The position numbers were made by a program, and so were the translations under genes. From NCBI GenBank assembly GCA_029260415.1, contig JAJDDH010000307.1, positions 1 to 5,928 of the forward strand: 5,928 bases of DNA, given 5' to 3'. Below the pieces are notes generated by a model. The model was not told where the DNA came from and made no database searches. It saw nothing but the letters and a program-made list of their open reading frames with translations. This DNA is from Phycisphaerales bacterium (GTDB taxonomy: Bacteria; Planctomycetota; Phycisphaerae; Phycisphaerales; UBA1924). Position 1 is the first letter of the stretch. Each line of letters opens with the position of its first letter. Shown here in pieces: positions 1 to 5,928 of the stretch.

Positions 1-78
1 TTCGGGATCTGCCACTCGGTGTTCGTGAGCGACCCGGACGGGGTGGTGGTTGAGGTGACGACGTATGTCGAGCGGTGA
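1..78 (+). CDS. VOC/glyoxalase-fold protein, C-terminal end only
   Basis: Only the last 25 codons and a TGA stop are inside the window; the gene begins to the left. The visible peptide contains HSVFVSDPDGVVVEVTTY. It matches the closing beta strands of the vicinal-oxygen-chelate (glyoxalase I/bleomycin resistance/extradiol dioxygenase) fold, where an aromatic or hydrophobic strand is followed by a D-P-D/E-G turn and a strand carrying a glutamate that is normally a metal ligand (here the E of VVVEV). The reaction cannot be inferred from this fragment. The gene runs convergently toward ccsA with 15 bases between the two stop codons, so it is not part of that operon. The frame and motif are clear, but a 25-residue match leaves some room for another DPDG-containing protein. 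Confidence 0.72.
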   Translation, partial: FGICHSVFVSDPDGVVVEVTTYVER

Positions 79-108
79 TGTTTGATCACTCGATCACGCG
101 TACGCGTG
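79..108. terminator. Inverted repeats at the convergent gene ends, possible terminator
   Basis: The 15-base gap between two converging genes and the last codons of ccsA hold several small inverted repeats. TGATC (83-87) pairs with GATCA (92-96) across four bases. GTGAT (75-79) pairs with ATCAC at 85-89. Bases 95-108 form a perfect 14-base palindrome, CACGCGTACGCGTG, which also encodes the final His-Ala-Tyr-Ala and part of the stop of CcsA. As RNA the last would be a five-pair GC-rich stem with a GUAC loop in either direction. No T-run follows on either strand, so a standard intrinsic terminator is not shown. The position is where a bidirectional terminator would be expected, and that is the only functional argument. 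Confidence 0.22.
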
Positions 109-1857
109 CAGCCCAGGCAGCAGCAGGTTCACCCCGAAGTAGGTCCAGAGCATGACGATGAAGCCCAGGACGGAGAGCCAGGCGGTGACGAGGGCGCGCT
201 TCTCGCCGCCCATGCCGAAGCGGGCGTGGATGACGATGAGGTAGATGATCCATGTGACCAGGGCCCAGGTTTCCTTGGGGTCGAAGGCCCACCAGCGCCC
301 CCAGGAATGGTCGGCCCACCAGGCGCCCAGGAGCGTGCCCACGCCCAGCGTCCAGAACGCGAGCTGGAGGACGACCATCTGCGCGCGGTCGAGATCACCG
401 AGCAGGCGGGCGCGGGTGGTTGTTGACTCGTCGTCCCCGAGCGCGCTGGCGGCGACGGCGCCCGCCTCGGACGCGAGCTGCGGGTCGGCGTTCTTGACGC
501 GTCCGGCGTAGAACGTGCCCAGGTAGAAGAGGCTGATGATCATGCCCAGGGTGATCAGCCCGTAGCTGGTGAGCACGGTGGTGACGTGGTACTTGAGCAG
601 GACCGAAGTGTTGAGGATGGCGGCCTCGCGCTCGATGTTGACGCCCGGGATGCCCATCTGGGTGGCGCCGGTGAGGATGAGGAAGCCCGTGCCCGCGGCG
701 GCGGCGCCGAAGAGCCACTGGCGGCGCCAGACCATGATGCCCAGCCCGATGACGGCCGCGAAGAGCGAGATGCCCGTCATCGACTCGAACTGGTTCTGGA
801 TCGCGAATCGCTCGGCGATGATGCACCGCGCGGTGAAGCCGAAGGCGTGCAAAGAAATGGCGAGGATGAGCGTCGCGATGCCACCGATGACGAGCCACTT
901 GCGCCCGGATCCGAAGGCGAGAACGAGCAGCACGAGGCTCAGCAGGTAGACCCAGGCGCCCCAGGCGAAGGCGTTGGAGCGGTTGTAGGTCAGCTCCAGA
1001 TCGCGGCGTGAACCCGGGTAGACGTCGGGGTGGATCGTGGGCAGGACGTCGCCCAGCGCGGCGACGGCGGCGTTGACGCGGGCCGCGTCCAGGGCGCGCC
1101 AGGCGCTGCCGAGCTCGAGCGCCGCCTCGCGGGCGGGGTGATTGGATTCGAGCGAGGTGAGCGGGAGCCAGGGTTTGTCCTTGGACTCGGGCGCGACGAG
1201 CAGGAGGTTGGAGGCGCCGTAGAGGAAGAGCTGTTGCTTGTTGTCGAGCTGGTTGAAGCCGCGCCGGAAGGGGGGCTCGCCCCCGTGCTCGGCGAACACG
1301 GCCCGGGCGTGGGACTCGATGATCTCGGGGGAGAGCCTCGTCCGCTTGTTCCAGATCTGCTGGGCGAGCTTGTCCTCGGGGAAGGCGTGCTCGAGCAGTG
1401 AGCGGCGCAGGGGCAGGTACTCGATGTAGAGCAGGGGCTTGTCGGTGTAGTACGCGGGGTCGATGATCGTGTCGAGCAGGGTGAAGAGCGGGTCGGGCTT
1501 GTAGGTGTCCGCCTCCTCGCCCTCAGTCGCGGGGATGATGTCGATGTAGTCCTTGCGCCCGGTGATCGAGCGGACGCTCTCACGCGCGAGGGTGTCGAGG
1601 ATCTTGACGCGCCCGTTGTGACCGACGGCGAGGTTGCGCAGTGGGTCCAGGTCCAGCGTCTGGGCGAAGGCCTTCTTCTGCGCGGGCGTGCCCGCGGGGG
1701 TGTTGCTGGGCAGGGCGAAGGGGATGAGCAGGGCGGACTCGTCCGTCACGTTGACCAGGTGCGACTCGGGGTGGGCGTTGCCATCGGGCGCCTGAGCGCT
1801 GGCGAGACTCGCGCACAGGGTCAGGGCGAGGAGCGTGAGGACACGGATCGGGTTCAT
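94..1857 (-). CDS. ccsA: Cytochrome c biogenesis protein CcsA/ResC-type, with large exported N-terminal domain
   Basis: This 587-residue protein is the haem-handling subunit of System II cytochrome c maturation, in the CcmC/CcmF/CcsA haem-handling superfamily. Residues 1-21 look like a signal peptide (cleavage near ASA/QA). Residues 22-295 form an exported soluble domain containing GRVKILDTLARESVRSITG, a segment type I associate with CcsA parts of large CcsBA proteins. Eight membrane helices follow, at about 297-316, 320-341, 361-377, 381-400, 425-449, 493-512, 530-547 and 554-576. The WWD segment lies at 513-531, with WGRWWAFDPKETW at its core. By comparison with Helicobacter CcsBA, His424 and His584 are the external haem ligands flanking WWD and His544 is the membrane ligand. 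With the N-terminus outside, WWD, His424 and His584 all fall outside, and basic loops (RK 319, RR 378, KR 553) fall inside. Bacillus ResC lacks the N-terminal domain and is nearer 390 residues. The ATG overlaps the resB stop and has a GGAG seven bases upstream. Confidence 0.93.
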   Translation of the reverse strand: MNPIRVLTLLALTLCASLASAQAPDGNAHPESHLVNVTDESALLIPFALPSNTPAGTPAQKKAFAQTLDLDPLRNLAVGHNGRVKILDTLARESVRSITGRKDYIDIIPATEGEEADTYKPDPLFTLLDTIIDPAYYTDKPLLYIEYLPLRRSLLEHAFPEDKLAQQIWNKRTRLSPEIIESHARAVFAEHGGEPPFRRGFNQLDNKQQLFLYGASNLLLVAPESKDKPWLPLTSLESNHPAREAALELGSAWRALDAARVNAAVAALGDVLPTIHPDVYPGSRRDLELTYNRSNAFAWGAWVYLLSLVLLVLAFGSGRKWLVIGGIATLILAISLHAFGFTARCIIAERFAIQNQFESMTGISLFAAVIGLGIMVWRRQWLFGAAAAGTGFLILTGATQMGIPGVNIEREAAILNTSVLLKYHVTTVLTSYGLITLGMIISLFYLGTFYAGRVKNADPQLASEAGAVAASALGDDESTTTRARLLGDLDRAQMVVLQLAFWTLGVGTLLGAWWADHSWGRWWAFDPKETWALVTWIIYLIVIHARFGMGGEKRALVTAWLSVLGFIVMLWTYFGVNLLLPGLHAYA

Positions 1858-4532
1858 GCTTCGGCTCCGACAGGCGTGCTGGACTCGACGGGCGCGGGGG
1901 ATTCGGACTCGGCGGGCGGCGGCGCCTTCGCCCGGCTCTGGTGCTGGGCCTTGAGGCGGGCCTTCTCGCGCCGGACGAGCCAGGGCTTGAGGTAGAAGGC
2001 CCAGGGGATCCCGACGCCCATGAGGATGCCGCCCAGGGCGATGACGTGGATGCCCGGGTTGTTGCCTACGCCCAGGATGGTGAAGTTGGCGCGGGGCTTG
2101 TCGAGCAGGCCCTGATCGACGAGCTTCTGGCTCTCGTTCCAGCCCGACTGGTCCCAGCCCGACTGGCTGAGCTTGAACTGGCGCGGGTTGAGGCCCGACG
2201 CCAGACGCAGTGAGGTGTTGGCCAGCCAGGAGCGGTCCTGGCTCCAGTGGTACGGGGCACGGAGCGGGTTGTTGAGCTTGGTGACGTGCTCGTAGGCCTC
2301 GAACTTGGCGGTGTTGGTGTTGGGCTCGACGCGGATGACGGATTGATAATCGCGCGGGGCGCCGCGGTGGTCGTAGGCGATCATCTCAAAGTCAACGAGT
2401 CTCAGGCGGAAGTCGGGCAGGGCGTGCTGCAGGCGCCCGAAGGCCAAGCGGATCTGGCGCCCGTCGGGGAGCGTGACATCGCGCTCCGTGCCCAGGCCCG
2501 GGATGTGCATGTACCGGGTGAACGGGAGCCAGACGACGCGCGACCAGCCCGAGGGGAGCGAGACCTGGACGCCCATGAGCGCCTCGTCGTGGGTGCCGAT
2601 GCGGTCGTTGCGCCGGTCCTCGACGGGCACGGGGATGGGGCGCTCGAAGCGCCGGGCGTGGTCCCAGCGGTCGGCGAGCTTCAGGTCGATCTTGTCGACG
2701 ATGTTCTCGATGCGCCCGCCCGGCTCGATGCGGTCGATGACGCGGACCGCCCCTCGGGGCTGGCGGATGATGGCGCGGGCGGATCCGTCGGGGCGCCCGT
2801 CGATGTAGACCTGCAGGCGTGAGGCGTCGATGAGCGAGACTTGGATCGCGTCGTCGGCGTCGCGCCGGGCCGGGCGATCGGAGGCGGGATCGACGTTTGG
2901 GAGCATGTCCTGGGCGATCTCGGGGAAGCGGTGGTAGACCCAGCGCTCGTAGGTCTCGGCGGGCTCATCGCCCATCGCGGGGGATTCGATCTCGACGATC
3001 GCGACGGCGCTGGTCGCGCCCTCGTAGCCCTTGGTGATGATCGGGAACGGGGGCTCGGGGAGGATGTCCTTGACGCGGACGCTAAAGCCCGTGTCCGAGA
3101 GGACGCGTTTGACGCCGGGGACGATGGGCAGGGCGGTGCGGTAGGCGCCGCCCTGGCGGGGGATCTCGATGATGAGCGCCTGCTGGGTTCCCGGGGGGAC
3201 GGGCGCAGCCAGGACGTTCCAACGGGCCTCGTCCATGCCCTCGGTGTACTCGACGCCAAACGCCTCGTTGGCGGAGATGCGGGCCGCGGGCGTGGTGGGC
3301 GAGAGCGAGTAGCGGAAGATCGGCTTGGTCGGGTCGGGCGGGGCGTGGTTGTGCCCGTCCTCGGCGGTGTGACCCTCGGGAAGCTGCTGCTCGAGACGCG
3401 AGTAGAGCTCGATGGTGCGCAGGGGCTCGGCGGTGAAGCCCGAGGGGATCGGCGCGCTCGGGTCGATGGGCGCCTCGACCAGGTCCTCGCCCGCCTCGGC
3501 GTAGGAGGCGTACCCGACGATGCGCAGCTCGATGTCCTGGTCCACCAGGCCCGACGCGCCGGGCGGGACCTTCATGTTCAGGGGCAGGCCCGGGTCGTGC
3601 TTCCAGGCGCTGTCGGCGCCCGTGATCGACCAGAGCGAGCGGGCGCCCTCCGCGACGCCGGCGAAGAGGTTGTAGTCGTTGTAGCGCGGGAGGCGGCGCA
3701 GCACGCGCTGCTCCCACGCGGGGTGCCCCGGGTTCATGCCCGGGCGCGACTGCCCCCCCACCGCTCTGGTCTGCGCGACGTAGAGGACGACCTTCTCGCG
3801 GTCGTAGAACGCGACCTGCGGCGAGCCGGCGATCTCGGGGTTGGACGACTGCGAGGCGAAGAGGATCGTGTCGCCCTCTTTCTTGAACCTGCCGTAGAAG
3901 AGGCTGCCCAGGGCGATGAGGACGATGCCCGTGTGGACGGTGAGCACGCCCAGGTTCTTGAAGTTGAACTCGATGCGCCGGATGGTCGTGACGACCATGT
4001 TCGTGATGAAGAGCATGAGGACGAGGAACAGGGGCCACCACGAGTAGAACTGGAGCTCGGTCATCTCCAGCATGGGCAGGCGGCGGATGGTCGTCGCCTC
4101 GTACGCGCGGACGAACTCGGGAAACAGGCGCAGGCCCGTGCCCGCGATCGGGTCGTGCCGCAGCAGGGGCCAGACGAGCGAGACCCAGACGCCCGTCGCG
4201 ACGACGCCGAGCGCGATCAGCGACAGCAACGAGACGGCGAAGCGGGTCCCTCGTCCGGCGGGGCGCATCGCCCGGCGGAGCGCGATCACGGGCAGCACCG
4301 CGACGACCACAAGAGCGCCGACGAATGTGAGCGCCACGATCAGGTACGTCGGCGTCATGGCGAGCAGGCCGATGGGCACGCTGGCGAGCACGGCGTACAG
4401 CGCGACAAACGTCAGCAGCACGATCGCGAGCGAGACGGAGCTGAGGGCCCGGAGCAGGAGTCGGAGCGGCTCGAGCGCACCACGGAGGTGCTCGTCGTCC
4501 CATTGCTTGGTCTGCTGCCACTTGCGGCTCAT
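1854..4532 (-). CDS. resB: Cytochrome c biogenesis protein ResB/CcsB-type, oversized
   Basis: This 892-residue membrane protein is the ResB (CcsB/Ccs1) partner of CcsA. Six helices are predicted, at about 30-50, 62-86, 99-123, 165-183, 194-214 and 827-848. A large periplasmic domain spans 215-825, and a cytoplasmic tail (849-892) is first basic, then rich in P, E, S and A. Family marks are the YSWWPLFLVLMLFITNMVVTTIRR segment (about 163-186), NLGVLTVHTGIVLIALGSL (193-211) with His200 as probable membrane haem ligand, QFKLSQSGWD (785-794) resembling the family's Y-R-L-F-Q-S-S-Y-D motif, and NNPGIHVIALGGILMGVG (824-841) before the last helix. Bacillus ResB is about 540 residues; the extra length is in the periplasmic domain and helices 2-3. 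ATG at 4532 is the only common start codon after an in-frame TAA at 4628-4626; its ribosome site is weak (GAGG, four bases away). The gene overlaps ccsA by four bases. Confidence 0.92.
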   Translation of the reverse strand: MSRKWQQTKQWDDEHLRGALEPLRLLLRALSSVSLAIVLLTFVALYAVLASVPIGLLAMTPTYLIVALTFVGALVVVAVLPVIALRRAMRPAGRGTRFAVSLLSLIALGVVATGVWVSLVWPLLRHDPIAGTGLRLFPEFVRAYEATTIRRLPMLEMTELQFYSWWPLFLVLMLFITNMVVTTIRRIEFNFKNLGVLTVHTGIVLIALGSLFYGRFKKEGDTILFASQSSNPEIAGSPQVAFYDREKVVLYVAQTRAVGGQSRPGMNPGHPAWEQRVLRRLPRYNDYNLFAGVAEGARSLWSITGADSAWKHDPGLPLNMKVPPGASGLVDQDIELRIVGYASYAEAGEDLVEAPIDPSAPIPSGFTAEPLRTIELYSRLEQQLPEGHTAEDGHNHAPPDPTKPIFRYSLSPTTPAARISANEAFGVEYTEGMDEARWNVLAAPVPPGTQQALIIEIPRQGGAYRTALPIVPGVKRVLSDTGFSVRVKDILPEPPFPIITKGYEGATSAVAIVEIESPAMGDEPAETYERWVYHRFPEIAQDMLPNVDPASDRPARRDADDAIQVSLIDASRLQVYIDGRPDGSARAIIRQPRGAVRVIDRIEPGGRIENIVDKIDLKLADRWDHARRFERPIPVPVEDRRNDRIGTHDEALMGVQVSLPSGWSRVVWLPFTRYMHIPGLGTERDVTLPDGRQIRLAFGRLQHALPDFRLRLVDFEMIAYDHRGAPRDYQSVIRVEPNTNTAKFEAYEHVTKLNNPLRAPYHWSQDRSWLANTSLRLASGLNPRQFKLSQSGWDQSGWNESQKLVDQGLLDKPRANFTILGVGNNPGIHVIALGGILMGVGIPWAFYLKPWLVRREKARLKAQHQSRAKAPPPAESESPAPVESSTPVGAEA
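1865..1868 (-). promoter_or_regulatory. Shine-Dalgarno of ccsA inside the end of resB
   Basis: Read on the minus strand, GGAG lies seven bases before the ccsA ATG (1857-1855), within the last codons of resB. Together with the four-base ATGA overlap it supports the chosen start and suggests that ribosomes finishing resB can start ccsA directly. Confidence 0.6.
2139..2166 (-). repeat. Two-copy 15-base tandem repeat inside resB
   Basis: The 13 bases CCAGCCCGACTGG (plus strand) occur at 2139-2151 and again at 2154-2166, a period of 15 bases. In resB they encode QSGWD followed by QSGWN at residues 790-799. The first copy coincides with the conserved F-x-x-x-Q-S-x-W/Y-D segment of ResB, so the second looks like a local in-frame duplication of five residues. 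Confidence 0.7.
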
Positions 4533-4651
4533 GGGGCCTCGGGGCTGGGCCGCGCCCGTTGTGGGGAGATGCGGCGGAGGGCTTGGAAACGCGGCAGTTG
4601 CGCGCTGGGAATCGTACGCCTGTTCTTATGGTTTCGTAGAACAAATCTCGT
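4533..4651 (-). promoter_or_regulatory. Intergenic region, likely upstream control region of resB-ccsA
   Basis: These 119 bases separate the amidohydrolase stop from the resB start. The part next to resB is GC-rich and featureless apart from a weak GAGG at 4540-4537. The distal part, about 4621-4654, is the only AT-rich patch in the window. I could not find a convincing -35/-10 pair with normal spacing, so a promoter is inferred only from position and composition. Read-through from the amidohydrolase gene is also possible because no clear terminator separates the two. Confidence 0.35.
4621..4643. promoter_or_regulatory. Perfect inverted repeat TGTTCT-N11-AGAACA, possible operator
   Basis: TGTTCT at 4621-4626 is exactly complementary in reverse to AGAACA at 4638-4643, with 11 bases between, so the half-site centres are 17 bases apart. 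It sits in the AT-rich patch about 90 bases upstream of resB and eight bases beyond the amidohydrolase stop. The size suits a dimeric helix-turn-helix regulator on neighbouring helical turns, but I cannot name one. A six-pair RNA hairpin with an 11-base loop and no following U-run would be a poor terminator. A six-base arm may also occur by chance. Confidence 0.3.
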
Positions 4652-5928
4652 TTAGCAGGCAGGATTCCTGAGCAGCAGGAACTCGGGCGGGGTGTCGGCG
4701 GTGAGTGCGGAGGCGAGGGGGCGGTCCTCTGAGCAGTCGACGGCGAGGAGTCCTGCGATGCGGGCGCCCGGGGTGAACCGGAACGCGCCGGGGTCGAGCC
4801 CCAGGGCGCGGGCGCCGTGGGTCGTGCCCATCGCCAGGAGGAGCTCGGGCGGGGTCGCGTCGCGCTGGTGGAGGAAGCGCATCTCGTCGAGGATGCATAT
4901 GCGTGCCGCGGGACCGGCGCAGGTTTCCGGGGGGAGGTTGACGATGGAGTCGGTCCCGAGACAGACATTTACGCCCGCATCGAGAAGCTCTCGGTACGGG
5001 TGCGGACCGAAGTGTCGCTCGGCGGCGAAGTAGGCGCTGGCCCGGGGGCAGTAGGCGACGCTGGTGTTGCTCCGGGCAAGCATGGGCGCGTGCGGGCCCA
5101 GGGCGTTGACGTGGGCGGCGAGCAGGGGCGGGTCGAGCGACGAGGCGTCATCCAGGAACGGGGCGAGGTGCTCGATCGGGTGCTTGCCCTGCCCGACGTC
5201 GATGTCGTCGGTCCAGACGCCCAGTCGTTCGAGCAGCTCACGCTGGGGGCCCGTGCCCGAGGCGATGAGCTCGATCTCTTCGGGCGTCTCGCTGAGGTGG
5301 GTGCTCAGGGGTAGATTGAGTTCGCGGGCCTTGCGGGCGGCCCAGCGGTAGAGGGCGATGGCGACGGTGTTGGGGGCGTGGGGCTGGAGGCCCAGGCGCA
5401 TGTTTGCAGGGCGGGCGAGCTCGAGGGCGTGCTCGGCGAGGAGGGCGTCGAGGCGGTCGCGGGCGCGTGTTTCGGTGGCGCCGATGCCGAAGAACTCGAG
5501 GTAGGACACGCCCGAGAGCGGGGTGTCCCGGAGCGTGCGCCAGGGGGTAAGGGAGGGGACGCCCGCGGGAGCGCCGGCGATGTCGCCCACCGCCGCGGTC
5601 CCGCCCCGAAGGAGCAGGCGGGCGCCGTCGAGGACGCTGGCGCGGATGTGGGCGTCTTCTTCGCAGCGCTGGGCGCGGATCTGATCGACCCAGGCGACGA
5701 AACCGTCGCTGGGGTCGTGCGGGCGGGGGCCCATATGGGTGAGGTCGAGGTGGGCGGGGGCGTTGACCAGGGGGGGGATGAGCACGCAGGTGGGTCGGTC
5801 GATGACCTGGTCGGGCGAGTGCTCGGGGAGCTGCGCGGGCGCGCCGATGGCGAGCAGGTGGATCTCGCGGGCGAGCGGGACGCCGGCGAGGGGGTCGGCG
5901 GTTTGGGGCGCGGATGAGACACCCAGCA
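4652..5928 (-). CDS. Amidohydrolase (chlorohydrolase/nucleoside deaminase branch), 5' end missing
   Basis: The frame stays open to the right edge; the first complete codon starts at 5926 and 424 residues are visible. A GTG at 5785-5783 could be read as a start, but residues upstream of it (VIDRPTC just before VLIPPLVNA) continue the family's N-terminal beta-sandwich, so the true start is outside. Numbering from the first visible residue, H210 and E213 (THLSETPEE), H272 (LLAAHVNALG), the Y-C-P-R segment near 292-295 and D326 (VCLGTDS) match the metal, acid and catalytic positions of S-adenosylhomocysteine/aminofutalosine deaminases and atrazine chlorohydrolase relatives. The first metal motif is odd: the usual N-A-H-x-H-L is NAPAHL, with Pro57 for the first His. 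The AVGDIA and SGVSYLEFFG segments resemble aminofutalosine deaminase (MqnX) of Helicobacter, a menaquinone enzyme, but the substrate is unproven. It is probably cytoplasmic, since no signal peptide or membrane helix is seen in the visible part. Confidence 0.87.
   Translation of the reverse strand, partial: LGVSSAPQTADPLAGVPLAREIHLLAIGAPAQLPEHSPDQVIDRPTCVLIPPLVNAPAHLDLTHMGPRPHDPSDGFVAWVDQIRAQRCEEDAHIRASVLDGARLLLRGGTAAVGDIAGAPAGVPSLTPWRTLRDTPLSGVSYLEFFGIGATETRARDRLDALLAEHALELARPANMRLGLQPHAPNTVAIALYRWAARKARELNLPLSTHLSETPEEIELIASGTGPQRELLERLGVWTDDIDVGQGKHPIEHLAPFLDDASSLDPPLLAAHVNALGPHAPMLARSNTSVAYCPRASAYFAAERHFGPHPYRELLDAGVNVCLGTDSIVNLPPETCAGPAARICILDEMRFLHQRDATPPELLLAMGTTHGARALGLDPGAFRFTPGARIAGLLAVDCSEDRPLASALTADTPPEFLLLRNPAC

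Noticed and set aside
4621..4643. The dyad as an intrinsic terminator of the amidohydrolase gene
   Set aside because: The six-pair AT-containing stem has an 11-base loop and is followed by GC-rich sequence without a U-run on the minus strand.
2841..4655. A 604-codon open frame on the plus strand opposite resB
   Set aside because: It is a low-complexity translation rich in R, G, D, V and E, typical of an antisense frame in GC-rich DNA. The opposite strand encodes ResB with clear family motifs and membrane helices through the same stretch.
3082..4968. A 628-codon minus-strand frame crossing the resB/amidohydrolase junction
   Set aside because: It overlaps two well-supported genes in another frame, is dominated by P, R, A and S, and shows no family motif.
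5770..5777. Run of eight G in the amidohydrolase gene as a frameshift or phase-variation site
   Set aside because: The same frame carries family-like sequence on both sides of the run, so no frameshift is present. A single 8-base run in GC-rich DNA is not by itself evidence for phase variation.
5783..5785. GTG as the start codon of the amidohydrolase
   Set aside because: The in-frame sequence upstream stays open to the window edge and reads like the family's N-terminal beta-sandwich leading into VLIPPLVNA, so a start here would remove a needed part of the fold.
1..5928. A mobile element, defence system, CRISPR array or RNA gene
   Set aside because: No spaced direct repeats, transposase or integrase motifs, tRNA-like cloverleaf or rRNA segments were seen, and nearly all bases are accounted for by four housekeeping-type genes.

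Overview
This is a GC-rich window (roughly 70% GC by eye) in which almost every base is coding. Four protein genes are supported: a short 3' remnant on the plus strand and three genes on the minus strand. A bacterium of the Planctomycetes, plausibly the Phycisphaerae side, is my best guess. It rests on the base composition, the unusually large ResB and CcsA proteins of System II cytochrome c maturation, and the style of the amidohydrolase. It is an inference, not a demonstrated placement.

Layout, left to right. Bases 1-78 (+) are the last 25 codons and stop of a glyoxalase/VOC-fold protein. A 15-base convergent gap (79-93) follows. Bases 94-1857 (-) encode a CcsA/ResC-type haem handling protein with an exported N-terminal domain and eight predicted membrane helices. 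Bases 1854-4532 (-) encode its partner, a very large ResB/CcsB-type protein. The stop of resB and the start of ccsA overlap as ATGA, so the two are almost certainly co-transcribed and probably translationally coupled. A 119-base intergenic stretch (4533-4651) holds the only AT-rich patch and a short perfect inverted repeat. Bases 4652-5928 (-) encode an amidohydrolase whose start lies beyond the right edge.

How they work together. ResB and CcsA form the membrane complex that carries haem across the inner membrane and attaches it to apocytochromes c on the outer face. All four histidines expected from the characterised CcsBA fusion proteins, and the tryptophan-rich WWD segment, can be placed here. 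Predicted topology puts them on the expected sides of the membrane. The amidohydrolase belongs to the nucleoside/aminohydrolase branch. It resembles aminofutalosine deaminases of menaquinone synthesis, which would fit a respiratory neighbourhood, but this is a weak functional guess.

The most notable points are these: the amidohydrolase has Pro-Ala-His where its family has the metal-binding His-x-His; ResB appears to carry two extra N-terminal membrane helices; and CcsA has an approximately 270-residue exported domain of unclear role. I saw no mobile element, CRISPR array, RNA gene or plainly new multi-gene system.
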